A stretch of DNA of 62,674 nucleotides from Mycobacterium persicum. GTDB taxonomy: Bacteria > Actinomycetota > Actinomycetes > Mycobacteriales > Mycobacteriaceae. Position numbers and translations under genes: made by a program. The DNA is taken from the NCBI RefSeq assembly GCF_002086675.1, contig NZ_MVIF01000024.1:1-62674 (forward strand), in the 5' to 3' direction. Positions 1-7,379 of this stretch are shown one piece after another (the stretch's first letter is position 1; the number at the start of each line of letters is the position of its first letter). The notes under the pieces are model-generated. The model saw nothing but the letters and a program-made list of their open reading frames with translations. It was not told where the DNA came from and made no database searches.

Positions 1-72
1 GGTCTGGACCCCTCGGCCTACTCGACCAAGGCGGCGCTGCTCGACGCGATCAACGGAAGGACCACACCATGA
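1..72 (+). CDS. C-terminal end of an upstream mobile-element protein (partial)
   Basis: The frame is open from the left edge and ends at a TGA at 70-72, giving about 23 residues that finish in DAINGRTTP. The stop overlaps the ATG of the next gene as ATGA, so the two are probably translationally coupled in one operon. Too little is visible to assign a function. Confidence 0.55.
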   Translation, partial: GLDPSAYSTKAALLDAINGRTTP

Positions 73-656
73 CCGGAACCGTGACCCGAGGCCGACGCCG
101 CCGTCCGCTGGCCTGGGCCGACCTCACCGCCAGGGAGCAGATGAGCCTCCGAACTGCCATCCATGAGGCGGGCCACGCGGTGGCCGGAACCGTGGTCGGC
201 GGGCGCATCCGCTCGGCTGTGCTGTCGGACAGTCGGGTGACGGGTCTGCATGGCCTCACCAGCTACGAGACGGTGCCCGAAGGCACCTGGGCCTCGGTGC
301 TGTTCGCTGGCCCGTGGTCCGAGGCCCGATGGCTGGCCGGTCGGCGTCCCTCGCCCGCCTTGCTCAGCGCCATCCTGGGCGGCTCCGGCTACCGGGACCA
401 CAACGCGCTGTGCACGGCGGCGGCGTCCGACGTGTGGACCGACACCACCAGCGAGGCCCGGCTGACCGTGCCGCCGCTGATGGAGATGACCTGGGACGCG
501 GTGATCTCCGTGGCCAAGGTGATCCATCGGGAGGGCGAGGCCCGACATGAGCATGTGCTCGCCGCCCTTGGAATTGACGACGGCGGCGGGCCGGGCAGCG
601 TCCAGCTGGCCAACCTCCGCGCCGGTCTGCGCCGCGTTCCGGCGTTGACCACCTGA
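69..656 (+). CDS. M41-like (FtsH peptidase-fold) zinc metalloprotease domain protein
   Basis: This 195-residue protein carries IHEAGHAVAG, with the HExxH zinc-binding and catalytic motif at residues 32-36. A later Asp in GYRDHN (D110) is placed like the third zinc ligand of the FtsH peptidase. There is no AAA ATPase domain and no membrane segment, so it is a stand-alone peptidase-like domain. Short HEAGH proteins of this kind are, to my knowledge, common in actinobacterial phages and integrative elements, but their substrates are unknown. It starts with an ATG overlapping the previous stop and sits two genes before a terminase. Zinc binding is a strong inference; proteolysis is not shown. Confidence 0.7.
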   Translation: MTGTVTRGRRRRPLAWADLTAREQMSLRTAIHEAGHAVAGTVVGGRIRSAVLSDSRVTGLHGLTSYETVPEGTWASVLFAGPWSEARWLAGRRPSPALLSAILGGSGYRDHNALCTAAASDVWTDTTSEARLTVPPLMEMTWDAVISVAKVIHREGEARHEHVLAALGIDDGGGPGSVQLANLRAGLRRVPALTT

Positions 657-713
657 CCGAACCCACAACCACGTCGGGCCTCCAACCCCACCCCAACGCC
701 CAGAGGAGACCCA

Positions 714-971
714 ATGACGACCCCGACGAGAACCACCGCGTTCCTGTCCGACTACTGCCCCCGATGCAACCCGGCTGGCCACTACGCCGACAGCGGGACG
801 CGGATGGCCAGCCTGGCTGATCCGGTCTCCGTCAGCTGGCCCGGTGGCCGGTTCGCCATCTGCCGCTACCGCTGCCGCCGCCGCCGCTGTGGTCACCGCT
901 GGGTGCGCCGTGACCTCTGGACGGCTCGGGAGGCCGGGTTCGACACCAAGCGAGGGAAGATGGCCGCGTGA
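714..971 (+). CDS. Small zinc-ribbon-like protein of the phage/satellite module
   Basis: The 85-residue basic protein has Cys pairs in CPRC near residue 15 and in a C-rich, Arg-rich stretch (CRYRC followed by RRRRCGHRW) near residues 50-62. That spacing is typical of a nucleic-acid-binding zinc ribbon. A clear ribosome-binding site, AGAGGAG at 702-708, lies five bases before the ATG. Its TGA overlaps the GTG of the terminase gene (GTGA), so the two are coupled. A DNA-packaging or transcription accessory role is possible; no specific function can be assigned. Confidence 0.6.
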   Translation: MTTPTRTTAFLSDYCPRCNPAGHYADSGTRMASLADPVSVSWPGGRFAICRYRCRRRRCGHRWVRRDLWTAREAGFDTKRGKMAA

Positions 972-2470
972 CCACCATGACCACCTCGACCGCCGCCCGC
1001 GCCGCTCAGACGGCGCGCGACCGGGTACGCCCGGCCAGCCCTGCCGACCTGGCGCGGCGGCTCGACCCGAGGTTCGTCGTCACGCCGACCATCCGGCTTC
1101 TGTCGGACATCGCCGTCCGCTCGGTGGACCAGCCCGACGAGCGTGACATCGTGACCACGCCGCCCAGGACCGGCAAGAGCCGCCTCCTGGCGGTGTGGAC
1201 GGTGGTCTGGGCGCTGGCGCGCGACCCCGACCTCCAGGTGGTGCTGGTCAGCTACAGCGACGAGCTGGCCCAGGCTCACTCCCGCGAGGCGCGGCGGCTG
1301 ATCAACGAGCATTCGGACTACCTGGGCATCCGACTCAGCGCCGACAAGACCGCCGTAGGCCGGTGGCGGGTGGACGGCCACGAGGGCGGGCTGCTGGCCA
1401 CCGGCATCAACTCCGGCGTGACGGGCTTCGGCGCGGACCTGCTCGTCGTGGACGATCCCGTCAAGGACGCCCAGGAGGCCGACTCCGCCGCCCACCGTAA
1501 GCGCGTGATCACCGAGTACCGGAGCACCCTGGCCACCCGTGTCCATCCCGGCGGGTCGGTGCTGCTCGTTATGACGCGGTGGCATGAACGCGACCTGGCG
1601 GGCGAGCTGCTGGACAGCGAGACCGACGTCTGGCGGCATACCAACGTCCCCGCCGTCGCGGAGGCGGGCGTGCCCGACGCCCTGGGCCGGTCGCCCGGCG
1701 CGGCGATGACCAGCGCGCTCGGGTTCACCGCCGATCACTTCGCCGCCGCCCGCCGCACCTCCGGCGAACGCGCCTGGTACGCCCTGTACGCGGGCGTTCC
1801 GTCGGCACCGGAGGGCGGGCTGATCAAACGGGAATGGCTCGACACGTGGCGGATGCCCAGCGCCCCGCTGCGCCCCGTTCAGACCGTCGTCGGGGTAGAC
1901 CCCTCCGACAGCGGCTCAGGCGACGCCTGCGGCGTTGTGGCGGCGAGCATCACAGGTGAGGGCGTGGTGGCGGTGATCGCCGACCAGTCCGCGCCGATGA
2001 CGAGCGACCAATGGGCCAGGGCCGCAGTCGATCTGGCGGTGGACGTCGGCGCGTCGGAGATCGCGGTGGAGGGCTACGCCGCCCGCGAGACGTACCGCCG
2101 GGTGGTGAACGACGCCCTCAAGCGCGCCAAGCTGGACCGCCCCATCCGCGTGACCACCTGGCCACCCAAGGGCAGCGGGCGCGGTCACGGAGACGCCGTG
2201 GCCCGGTCGGCGGCGCTGCTCCAAGGGCTGGAGGTCGGCACCTGCCGGATCGCAGGTCACCTCCCCGAGCTGGAGCAGGCGGCGGTCACCTGGCAAGCCG
2301 GACAACACCAGCCCGACAGCCTGGCGGCGGTGGTGGTCGCCCACGACGTCCTGGTCCACTCCGCCGGTCACCAGGTCCACTTCGTCAGCCCGTTGGACGC
2401 CGAGCGCCGGGCGCGGCGCGGCGATCTACCGCCGCCACCGGCCTGGATGCGCCGGAGGATCGGTCGGTGA
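968..2470 (+). CDS. Phage terminase large subunit (DNA-packaging ATPase/nuclease)
   Basis: The 500-residue protein has the two-domain layout of large terminases. The N-terminal ATPase shows a Walker A motif (PPRTGKS, 65-71), an adenine-side segment (LVSYSDELA, near 93) and a Walker B motif (LLVVDDP, 158-164), followed by VMTRWHERD near 201-209. The C-terminal RNase H-fold nuclease begins at VVGVDPSDSG, whose D311 is a likely metal ligand, with AVEGYAAR further on. The enzyme pumps DNA into proheads and cuts it. It is the last gene before the tRNA remnant, so it marks the edge of a prophage or satellite. No portal, capsid or protease genes are visible here. Confidence 0.88.
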   Translation: MTTMTTSTAARAAQTARDRVRPASPADLARRLDPRFVVTPTIRLLSDIAVRSVDQPDERDIVTTPPRTGKSRLLAVWTVVWALARDPDLQVVLVSYSDELAQAHSREARRLINEHSDYLGIRLSADKTAVGRWRVDGHEGGLLATGINSGVTGFGADLLVVDDPVKDAQEADSAAHRKRVITEYRSTLATRVHPGGSVLLVMTRWHERDLAGELLDSETDVWRHTNVPAVAEAGVPDALGRSPGAAMTSALGFTADHFAAARRTSGERAWYALYAGVPSAPEGGLIKREWLDTWRMPSAPLRPVQTVVGVDPSDSGSGDACGVVAASITGEGVVAVIADQSAPMTSDQWARAAVDLAVDVGASEIAVEGYAARETYRRVVNDALKRAKLDRPIRVTTWPPKGSGRGHGDAVARSAALLQGLEVGTCRIAGHLPELEQAAVTWQAGQHQPDSLAAVVVAHDVLVHSAGHQVHFVSPLDAERRARRGDLPPPPAWMRRRIGR

Positions 2471-2593
2471 CCCTCGGTCGAACGTCTGATCGAGCCGACC
2501 CCCCGAGTGGCCAAGAAGTGGCCAAGACAAGACATTACGCGCCGACATGAGACGAGACGCAATAGACGAAAGTCCCTGTGCGCCTGGCGATTC

Positions 2594-2710
2594 GGTAGAC
2601 AAGGCGACACGACAAGATACCCGGTAGACGTACCGACATAGATTTACACACCAGCGGTCGGCGGTTCGATACCGTCCGCGCCCACCAACGAAAACGCCAG
2701 GTAGACAAGG
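2594..2710 (+). repeat. Direct repeats GGTAGACAAGG flanking the first att core
   Basis: GGTAGACAAGG occurs exactly at 2594-2604 and again at 2700-2710, and its first seven bases recur at 2623-2629. The two full copies sit on either side of the tRNA-Val remnant. Short directly repeated sites flanking a core are how arm-type integrase-binding sites look. Function is inferred from the layout only. Confidence 0.45.
2643..2687 (+). other. tRNA-Val 3' end remnant, copy 1 (att core)
   Basis: The 45 bases read as the 3' part of a tRNA: anticodon-loop bases TTTACAC (anticodon TAC), stem ACCAG, variable loop, T-stem GGCGG/CCGTC around the loop TTCGATA, acceptor strand CGCGCCC, discriminator A and encoded CCA. 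The variable loop, T-arm and CCACCA match tRNA-Val as I know it from E. coli. No D-arm or 5' acceptor strand lies upstream, so it is not a complete gene. It is best read as an attachment-site copy left by integration at a tRNA-Val. Confidence 0.75.
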
Positions 2711-2897
2711 GGCCAGCCCCTCTTATTGCAGCCATGATTTACCCTGCTTGCTGCCACCGTGATGGCAATGTGGCGGCAGGACGACAGCGCGTTCTTGAAC
2801 CTTTCGTCGTCTTTGAGTCCCGACGACAAGATTCTCGTCGCGGTGGTCAACGACAACGACGGCCCGCCGCTGTCGCCCGCCGGGCGGCGTCGCGGGG

Positions 2898-3060
2898 GGC
2901 CCGCAAGGCCCGCGACATGTTCATCGGCAGGCCGAAGAAGCTCGGCGCCGATAAGTCCGCGGCTGCCCGCCGGATGCGCGACAGCGGCGAGTAGGTGCCG
3001 ATCATCGCCGCCACGCTCGGCATCAGCCGGGCCACGCTGTACCGCTATTTGGCCGACGAC
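2898..3060 (+). pseudogene. C-terminal remnant of a serine recombinase/resolvase
   Basis: The frame encodes GRPKKLGADKSAAARRMRDS, then an in-frame TAG at 2992-2994, then PIIAATLGISRATLYRYLAD. This is the linker and C-terminal helix-turn-helix of Hin/resolvase-type serine recombinases, where GEPV is usual at the point of the stop. The N-terminal catalytic domain is absent upstream, so the gene is truncated as well as interrupted. It is probably the relic of the element that delivered the restriction genes. Confidence 0.7.
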
Positions 3061-3164
3061 AAAGCGGCTTACCGTCCCGCCGCACCGATCACGCGCCCGA
3101 CACTTCCCCTCCTTTCTCGGGTTCCTCCGCCGGATTGTCGGCCCGGCAAGGCAAGATTTTCGGC

Positions 3165-4826
3165 ATGGTGCTGGGGGCCGACACGGCGACGCTTCGCAAG
3201 GCTCGGGGCGCGTTCTTCACCCCAGAGGCCGTCGCGCGCTACATCACTGAATGGGCCGTGCGCAGCACGTCGGACCGCATCATCGAACCCTCATGCGGCG
3301 AGGCGTCGTTCCTTCTGGCTGCGGTGGAGCGGCTGGCAGCGCTGCACACCCCCGGCGGAGCCGATCAGTACGCCGCCCTCGATGGTGTCGAACTGCATGA
3401 CGCCTCCGCCCGCGCGGCGCGGAAGCTGCTGCGGAACGCCGGAGTCGAGGCGCACGTGATGGTCAACGACTTCTTTTGCGTCGCCCCGACCGGCTCGTAT
3501 GACGTTGTGATTGGCAACCCGCCCTACATCCGGTATCAGGAGTTCTCCGGTACGGCGAGGGCGCGGTCACGCGCGGCGGCGCTGCGCGCGGGCGTCGGCC
3601 TGACTAACCTGGCATCCAGCTGGGCCGCGTTCGCGGTGCACTCGGCTCTGTTCCTGCGGCCCGGCGGACGCATGGGCCTGGTCCTGCCGGCGGAATTGCT
3701 GAGCGTCAACTACGCCGCCGAGGTGCGCCGGTTCCTGCTGGCCTCGTTCGCCCGCGTCGATCTGGTGCTATTCACGGAGCGGGTGTTCCCCGACGCCCAA
3801 GAGGAGGTGCTGCTGCTCCTGGCAGACGGTTACCAGGAGGGGCCGACCGACCACGCATCCATCTATCAGGCGCGCAACGCCGCCGAACTGCCGACGATTG
3901 CCGCCGGGCGTACCTGGACGCCAACCCGGCCCGAGGAGAAGTGGACGCCTTCGCTGCTGTCCGCCGACGCGCTCAACACCTACATGGGCCTGCTGTCCAG
4001 TGGGTGCTTCACCGTGCTCGAAAGCTGGGGGGACACGACGCTGGGCATGGTCACCGGCAACAACAAATACTTCGCGCTATCGCCTGCGCGAGTGGCGGAC
4101 CTCGGCCTTGAACCAACCGACATCTTGCGGCTGTCGCCGCCTGGCAGCCGCCATCTGCGCGGGCTGGCGTTCGGGGCAGCCGCACTCAACGAGCTAGGCC
4201 GAAACGGCTCCGCCACCTGGCTGTTCCGCCCGCCGGGTGAGCCGTCTCCGGCGGCGCGGGCTTACATCGCCGCCGGCGAGGCCGCTGGTGTCCACACGGC
4301 CTACAAGTGCCGCGTGCGCAAGCCGTGGTGGCGGGTGCCGAGCCTGGCTCCGGCTGACCTGCTGCTGACGTACATGAACGCCGACACCGCTCGGGTGACA
4401 ACCAATGCCGCCAAAGCCGCGCACCTGAATTCAGTGCACGGTGTCTATCTCACGCCGAAGCTCCAAAAGCTCGGTAAGGCGCTGCTTCCGCTGGCGTCGT
4501 TGACGTCGATGACCCTCGTGGGTGCTGAGACCGTGGGCCGCGCATATGGCGGCGGGATGCTCAAGCTGGAGCCCCGCGAAGCCGACAGGCTGCCAGTGCC
4601 TCCGGCGGCGCTGGTCGAAGCCGCCGCCGACCGCCTGACGAACATCCGCCCGCAGGTGGCCGCGCTGCTGCGCGGCGGCAAGCTCCTCGCGGCCTCGAAG
4701 CTGGTCGATGACGTTCTGCTGGTCGGGGAGCTGGGCATAGCGCGCACGCAGGTCAGAGTGCTGCGCGAAGCCCACGCGGAACTTACCGCCCGCCGGGCCG
4801 CGAGGGGTCGCCGTGGCGCGAATTGA
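3165..4826 (+). CDS. DNA N6-adenine methyltransferase of a type II restriction-modification system
   Basis: The 553-residue enzyme transfers a methyl group from S-adenosylmethionine to adenine in DNA. The N-terminal ARGAFFTPEAVARYI leads into the SAM-binding motif I (EPSCGEASF, 41-49), and the catalytic motif IV is NPPY at 118-121. The rest is a target-recognition region with an HLNSVHGVYL segment, as in TaqI/Eco57I-like methylases. The ATG at 3165 is chosen; a TTG at 3135 would add ten residues and neither has a strong ribosome-binding site. The last 14 bases overlap the endonuclease gene, so the modification enzyme is made first. The recognition sequence cannot be deduced. Confidence 0.85.
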   Translation: MVLGADTATLRKARGAFFTPEAVARYITEWAVRSTSDRIIEPSCGEASFLLAAVERLAALHTPGGADQYAALDGVELHDASARAARKLLRNAGVEAHVMVNDFFCVAPTGSYDVVIGNPPYIRYQEFSGTARARSRAAALRAGVGLTNLASSWAAFAVHSALFLRPGGRMGLVLPAELLSVNYAAEVRRFLLASFARVDLVLFTERVFPDAQEEVLLLLADGYQEGPTDHASIYQARNAAELPTIAAGRTWTPTRPEEKWTPSLLSADALNTYMGLLSSGCFTVLESWGDTTLGMVTGNNKYFALSPARVADLGLEPTDILRLSPPGSRHLRGLAFGAAALNELGRNGSATWLFRPPGEPSPAARAYIAAGEAAGVHTAYKCRVRKPWWRVPSLAPADLLLTYMNADTARVTTNAAKAAHLNSVHGVYLTPKLQKLGKALLPLASLTSMTLVGAETVGRAYGGGMLKLEPREADRLPVPPAALVEAAADRLTNIRPQVAALLRGGKLLAASKLVDDVLLVGELGIARTQVRVLREAHAELTARRAARGRRGAN

Positions 4827-5556
4827 TGACCTTCTTATCGGCGCGATCAAGGCCGCTGGACCAAAGCCGCCCGACGACGCTCCGCAGGGGCAGAAGAATC
4901 CGTGGGGCAACAAGATCAGCGCCGCCCTCGCGCTAGCCGTCGCCCAAGAGTTACGGGCGCGCGGCATGGATGGAGCCCGGCCCGCCGGTCCGGGGGAGAT
5001 CGGTCTGTCAGGCGCGGAGCGGCGGCTCGCTGGTGGCCTCGGAGCCAAGAAGGTCGATGTCACCTGGGCCACCGAGGAATCTGGCCTGATGCTGGCCTGC
5101 TCGGTCAAGACGATCATGTTCCGCGATAGCGTCGGTGGGCATTTCCAGAAGAACCTCACCAACCGGCGCGGCGACCTGCTGTTCGAGTCCACCACGTTGC
5201 ATCGCCGGTTCCCGTTCGCGGTGGTGGCCGGGTTCTTCTTCTTCGACATCGGCGCGGCTAGCGATCACACACCGCGTCGCAACAGCACCTTCGAGAACGT
5301 TTTCCCTAGGTTTCGGTTGTTCACCGGACGCGCCGACCCAGCTGACCGCGACGAGCAATTCGAACGGCTGTACGTGCTGCTGGTGGACTCCAACCCATTC
5401 GCGCCGTCGGTCATCTGCCACGAAGTTAATAGCCCGCAAGCACCGGTCGCCCTCGGAGTTGTGTTCGACGACCTCATCGAACTGACCGCCGAGCGCAATT
5501 TCGACATGTACGAGACGGCCGGCGACGGCAACATCAGGAAGGCTCGCAGCAAGTAG
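4813..5556 (+). CDS. Putative type II restriction endonuclease
   Basis: This 247-residue protein follows the methyltransferase with a 14-base overlap and starts at a GTG. It contains KKVDVTW, then a short loop, then CSVKT (D82 and K99), which fits the PD-(D/E)xK nuclease core with Ser in place of the usual acidic residue. It also has FFFFDIG and a conserved-looking LLVDSNPF stretch. It does not resemble a nuclease family I can name. The assignment rests on its position beside an adenine methylase and on this weak core motif. Confidence 0.6.
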   Translation: MARIDDLLIGAIKAAGPKPPDDAPQGQKNPWGNKISAALALAVAQELRARGMDGARPAGPGEIGLSGAERRLAGGLGAKKVDVTWATEESGLMLACSVKTIMFRDSVGGHFQKNLTNRRGDLLFESTTLHRRFPFAVVAGFFFFDIGAASDHTPRRNSTFENVFPRFRLFTGRADPADRDEQFERLYVLLVDSNPFAPSVICHEVNSPQAPVALGVVFDDLIELTAERNFDMYETAGDGNIRKARSK

Positions 5557-5884
5557 CTTGACGGGTGTTCAAGCCCAGCAATACCGACCTACTTCGAGAA
5601 GAATCCGCTCACCCTCACGGTGAAGGTTGGGCAGTTCGCGTCGTAAAGACTGGCCGTGAAGGTTGCTCTGAATTCGTACGGCGCATCGATCAGGAAGTAC
5701 GGTACAGAATCACTCTTGTGAGCTGCGGAAACGCATAGATTTCGTACTGTAGGTTTTATTTCCCGTTGGCGTACACATTTGCCTGACCGGGGTCGGACTG
5801 GTGCGGGCGCTGGTGAGATTCGCCCGCGACGCTGCGATGGTGGTGCTGCTGCCGGTGGTGCTGGCGCTGCCCGCCAGGGTCGGC
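5557..5884. other. Intergenic stretch at the end of the restriction-modification island
   Basis: I see no convincing gene here. The stretch is relatively A+T rich and contains short repeats (GTGAAGGTTG twice near 5622 and 5656; TTCGTAC near 5675 and 5738). A short frame from the GTG at 5801 to the TGA at 5909-5911 would encode about 36 hydrophobic residues (MVVLLPVVLALPARVGFTH within it) running into the tRNA remnant. It may be a relic. Confidence 0.4.
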
Positions 5885-5929
5885 TTTACCCACCAGCGGT
5901 CGGCGGCTTGATCCCGTCCGCGCCCACCT
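5885..5929 (+). other. tRNA-Val 3' end remnant, copy 2 (diverged att core)
   Basis: This 45-base segment matches the copy at 2643-2687 at 40 of 45 positions and in the same orientation. Differences fall in the T-loop (CTTGATC instead of TTCGATA), one base of the anticodon loop and the terminal base (CCT instead of CCA). The loop change would abolish tRNA function, so this copy is older or relaxed. It marks the junction with the chromosome. Confidence 0.7.
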
Positions 5930-5960
5930 GCTGCGCGAGCGCGGCGTCATACCCGCCGCG

Positions 5961-6191
5961 TTGTCGGTGACGAGCGGGTATGGCAAGGTCGTGGACGTGG
6001 GTGAGCTATCTGGTTCTCAGAGCGACGGTGCGGGACGGCAGAAGTCGAGACCGCCGGTGCGGCCGCTGTCATCGGACCAGCAGCCGGCGACCAAGGCGGA
6101 CCTGTATGCCGCGGTGGACGCGATGCGCGCCGACATGCGCGAGCTGCTCGAGCAGATCAGCACACTGATCAAAGAAGCCAACAAGAAATAG
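5961..6191 (+). CDS. Small hypothetical protein with a charged helical C-terminus
   Basis: The frame gives 76 residues from a TTG start and ends nine bases before the epoxide hydrolase. The C-terminal half (ADLYAAVDAMRADMRELLEQ) looks like an amphipathic or coiled-coil helix. The same frame is open upstream to 5817, through the tRNA remnant, so the true start is uncertain and the N-terminus may have been replaced by the island junction. No function is recognised. Confidence 0.4.
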   Translation: MSVTSGYGKVVDVGELSGSQSDGAGRQKSRPPVRPLSSDQQPATKADLYAAVDAMRADMRELLEQISTLIKEANKK

Positions 6192-6200
6192 TCTTGCGGC

Positions 6201-7328
6201 GTGAGGCCGTTTCGCATCGACGTCTCCGACGACGTCCTGGATGATCTGCAGTCCCGTCTGGCGCGCACCCGCTGGCCCGACGCCGAGTGTGTGGACCACT
6301 GGAGCCAGGGCATTCCGCTGGCTTACACCCGCGACCTGGCCGCCTACTGGGCCAACGACTACGACTGGCGGACACGCGAAGCGGCGCTGAACCGCTTCGA
6401 CCAATTCATCACCGAAATCGACGGGCTGGATATCCATTTCATCCATCACCGGTCGCCGCATGACGACGCCTTCCCGTTGCTGATCACGCATGGCTGGCCG
6501 GGTTCGATCGTGGAGTTCCACAAGGTGATCGAGCCGCTGACCAATCCCACCGCCCACGGCGGACGCGCCGAAGACGCCTTCCATGTCGTCTGCCCGTCGC
6601 TTCCCGGCTACGGCTTCTCCGGCAAGCCGAGCCGCACCGGCTGGGGGGTCGAGAAAATCGCGCAGGCCTGGGAGACGCTCCTGCAACGTCTCGGCTACCG
6701 GCGCTACGGCGCCCAGGGCGGCGACTGGGGAGCGGCCGTCACCACCCAGATCGGCCGCAACGCCGGCCTTTCCGAAGGCCACTGCGTGGCCATCCACCTG
6801 AACATGCCGATCGCCTGGCCCACCGCCGACGAGCCCACCGACGACGAACGGCAGGCGCTGCAGGACCTGGACCACCACCGCAAGTGGGGCACCGGCTATT
6901 CCAAGCAGCAAGCAACCCGGCCCCAGACCCTGGGCTATGGCCTGGTCGATTCCCCGGTGGGACAACTTGCCTGGATCGTCGAGAAGTTCTGGGCATGGAT
7001 GGACTGCGACGGCAACCCCGAAAACGTGCTGAGCCGCGACGAGCTGCTGGACAACGTGATGATGTACTGGGTGACCGGCACCGCGGCATCCTCGGCCCGG
7101 TTGTACTGGGAAAGCATGAAGAGCTTCCGTCCGAGCGGCCGCGTCGAAATACCCACCGGTGTCGCGTCTTTCCCCAAGGAGATCCTGCGGGCGTCGCGGC
7201 GCTGGTGTGAGCCGAACTACCACATCACCCACTGGACGACCATGCCGCGCGGCGGGCACTTCGCCGCATTCGAACAACCCGATCTGTTCGTCGAGGACGT
7301 CCGTAGGTTTTTCGCGACGGTGCGCTGA
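6201..7328 (+). CDS. Epoxide hydrolase (alpha/beta hydrolase, EHN-type)
   Basis: The 375-residue enzyme opens epoxides by water addition. It begins with the N-terminal domain typical of microsomal-type epoxide hydrolases (FRIDVSDDVLDDLQSRLART). The oxyanion motif is HGWPG at 97-101, the nucleophile is D175 in GGDWGA, and the catalytic His is in GGHFAAFEQP near the C-terminus. The start is a GTG just after the preceding small gene. It is the first clear chromosomal gene right of the island. The natural substrate is unknown; the family handles lipid and xenobiotic epoxides. Confidence 0.85.
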   Translation: MRPFRIDVSDDVLDDLQSRLARTRWPDAECVDHWSQGIPLAYTRDLAAYWANDYDWRTREAALNRFDQFITEIDGLDIHFIHHRSPHDDAFPLLITHGWPGSIVEFHKVIEPLTNPTAHGGRAEDAFHVVCPSLPGYGFSGKPSRTGWGVEKIAQAWETLLQRLGYRRYGAQGGDWGAAVTTQIGRNAGLSEGHCVAIHLNMPIAWPTADEPTDDERQALQDLDHHRKWGTGYSKQQATRPQTLGYGLVDSPVGQLAWIVEKFWAWMDCDGNPENVLSRDELLDNVMMYWVTGTAASSARLYWESMKSFRPSGRVEIPTGVASFPKEILRASRRWCEPNYHITHWTTMPRGGHFAAFEQPDLFVEDVRRFFATVR

Positions 7329-7379
7329 CGTTCCGCCTCACCCTCGGCGCGCCGAGCACCAAGTGGCACGCTATTGGGC

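Larger units (their letters stand above)
1..2687 (+). mobile_element. Right end of a prophage or phage satellite at tRNA-Val
   Basis: The stretch carries a tightly packed operon (partial gene, M41-like peptidase, zinc ribbon, large terminase) and ends at a tRNA-Val 3' fragment. Elements that use a tRNA 3' end leave such a fragment at the far side, with the intact tRNA and usually the integrase at the other side. The left boundary and any integrase are outside the window. Whether it is a full prophage or a small satellite cannot be told from here. Confidence 0.55.
2688..5929 (+). mobile_element. Restriction-modification island between two tRNA-Val remnants
   Basis: This 3.2-kb segment is bounded by two directly oriented copies of a tRNA-Val 3' end. 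It contains a decayed serine-recombinase tail and a two-gene restriction-modification module. Base composition in 5557-5780 is visibly richer in A and T than the neighbouring genes. No intact integrase is present, so the island is probably no longer mobile on its own. The boundaries are inferred from the repeats. Confidence 0.55.

Noticed and set aside
2593..2687. A complete tRNA gene ending at 2687
   Set aside because: No D-arm, anticodon 5' stem or acceptor 5' strand complementary to CGCGCCC is present upstream; only the 3' half matches.
2535..2856. Minus-strand frames reading GADGIEPPTAGV and WARTVSNRRPLVCK
   Set aside because: These are translations across the tRNA 3' fragment, a known artefact. 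They pointed to the att site but are not genes.
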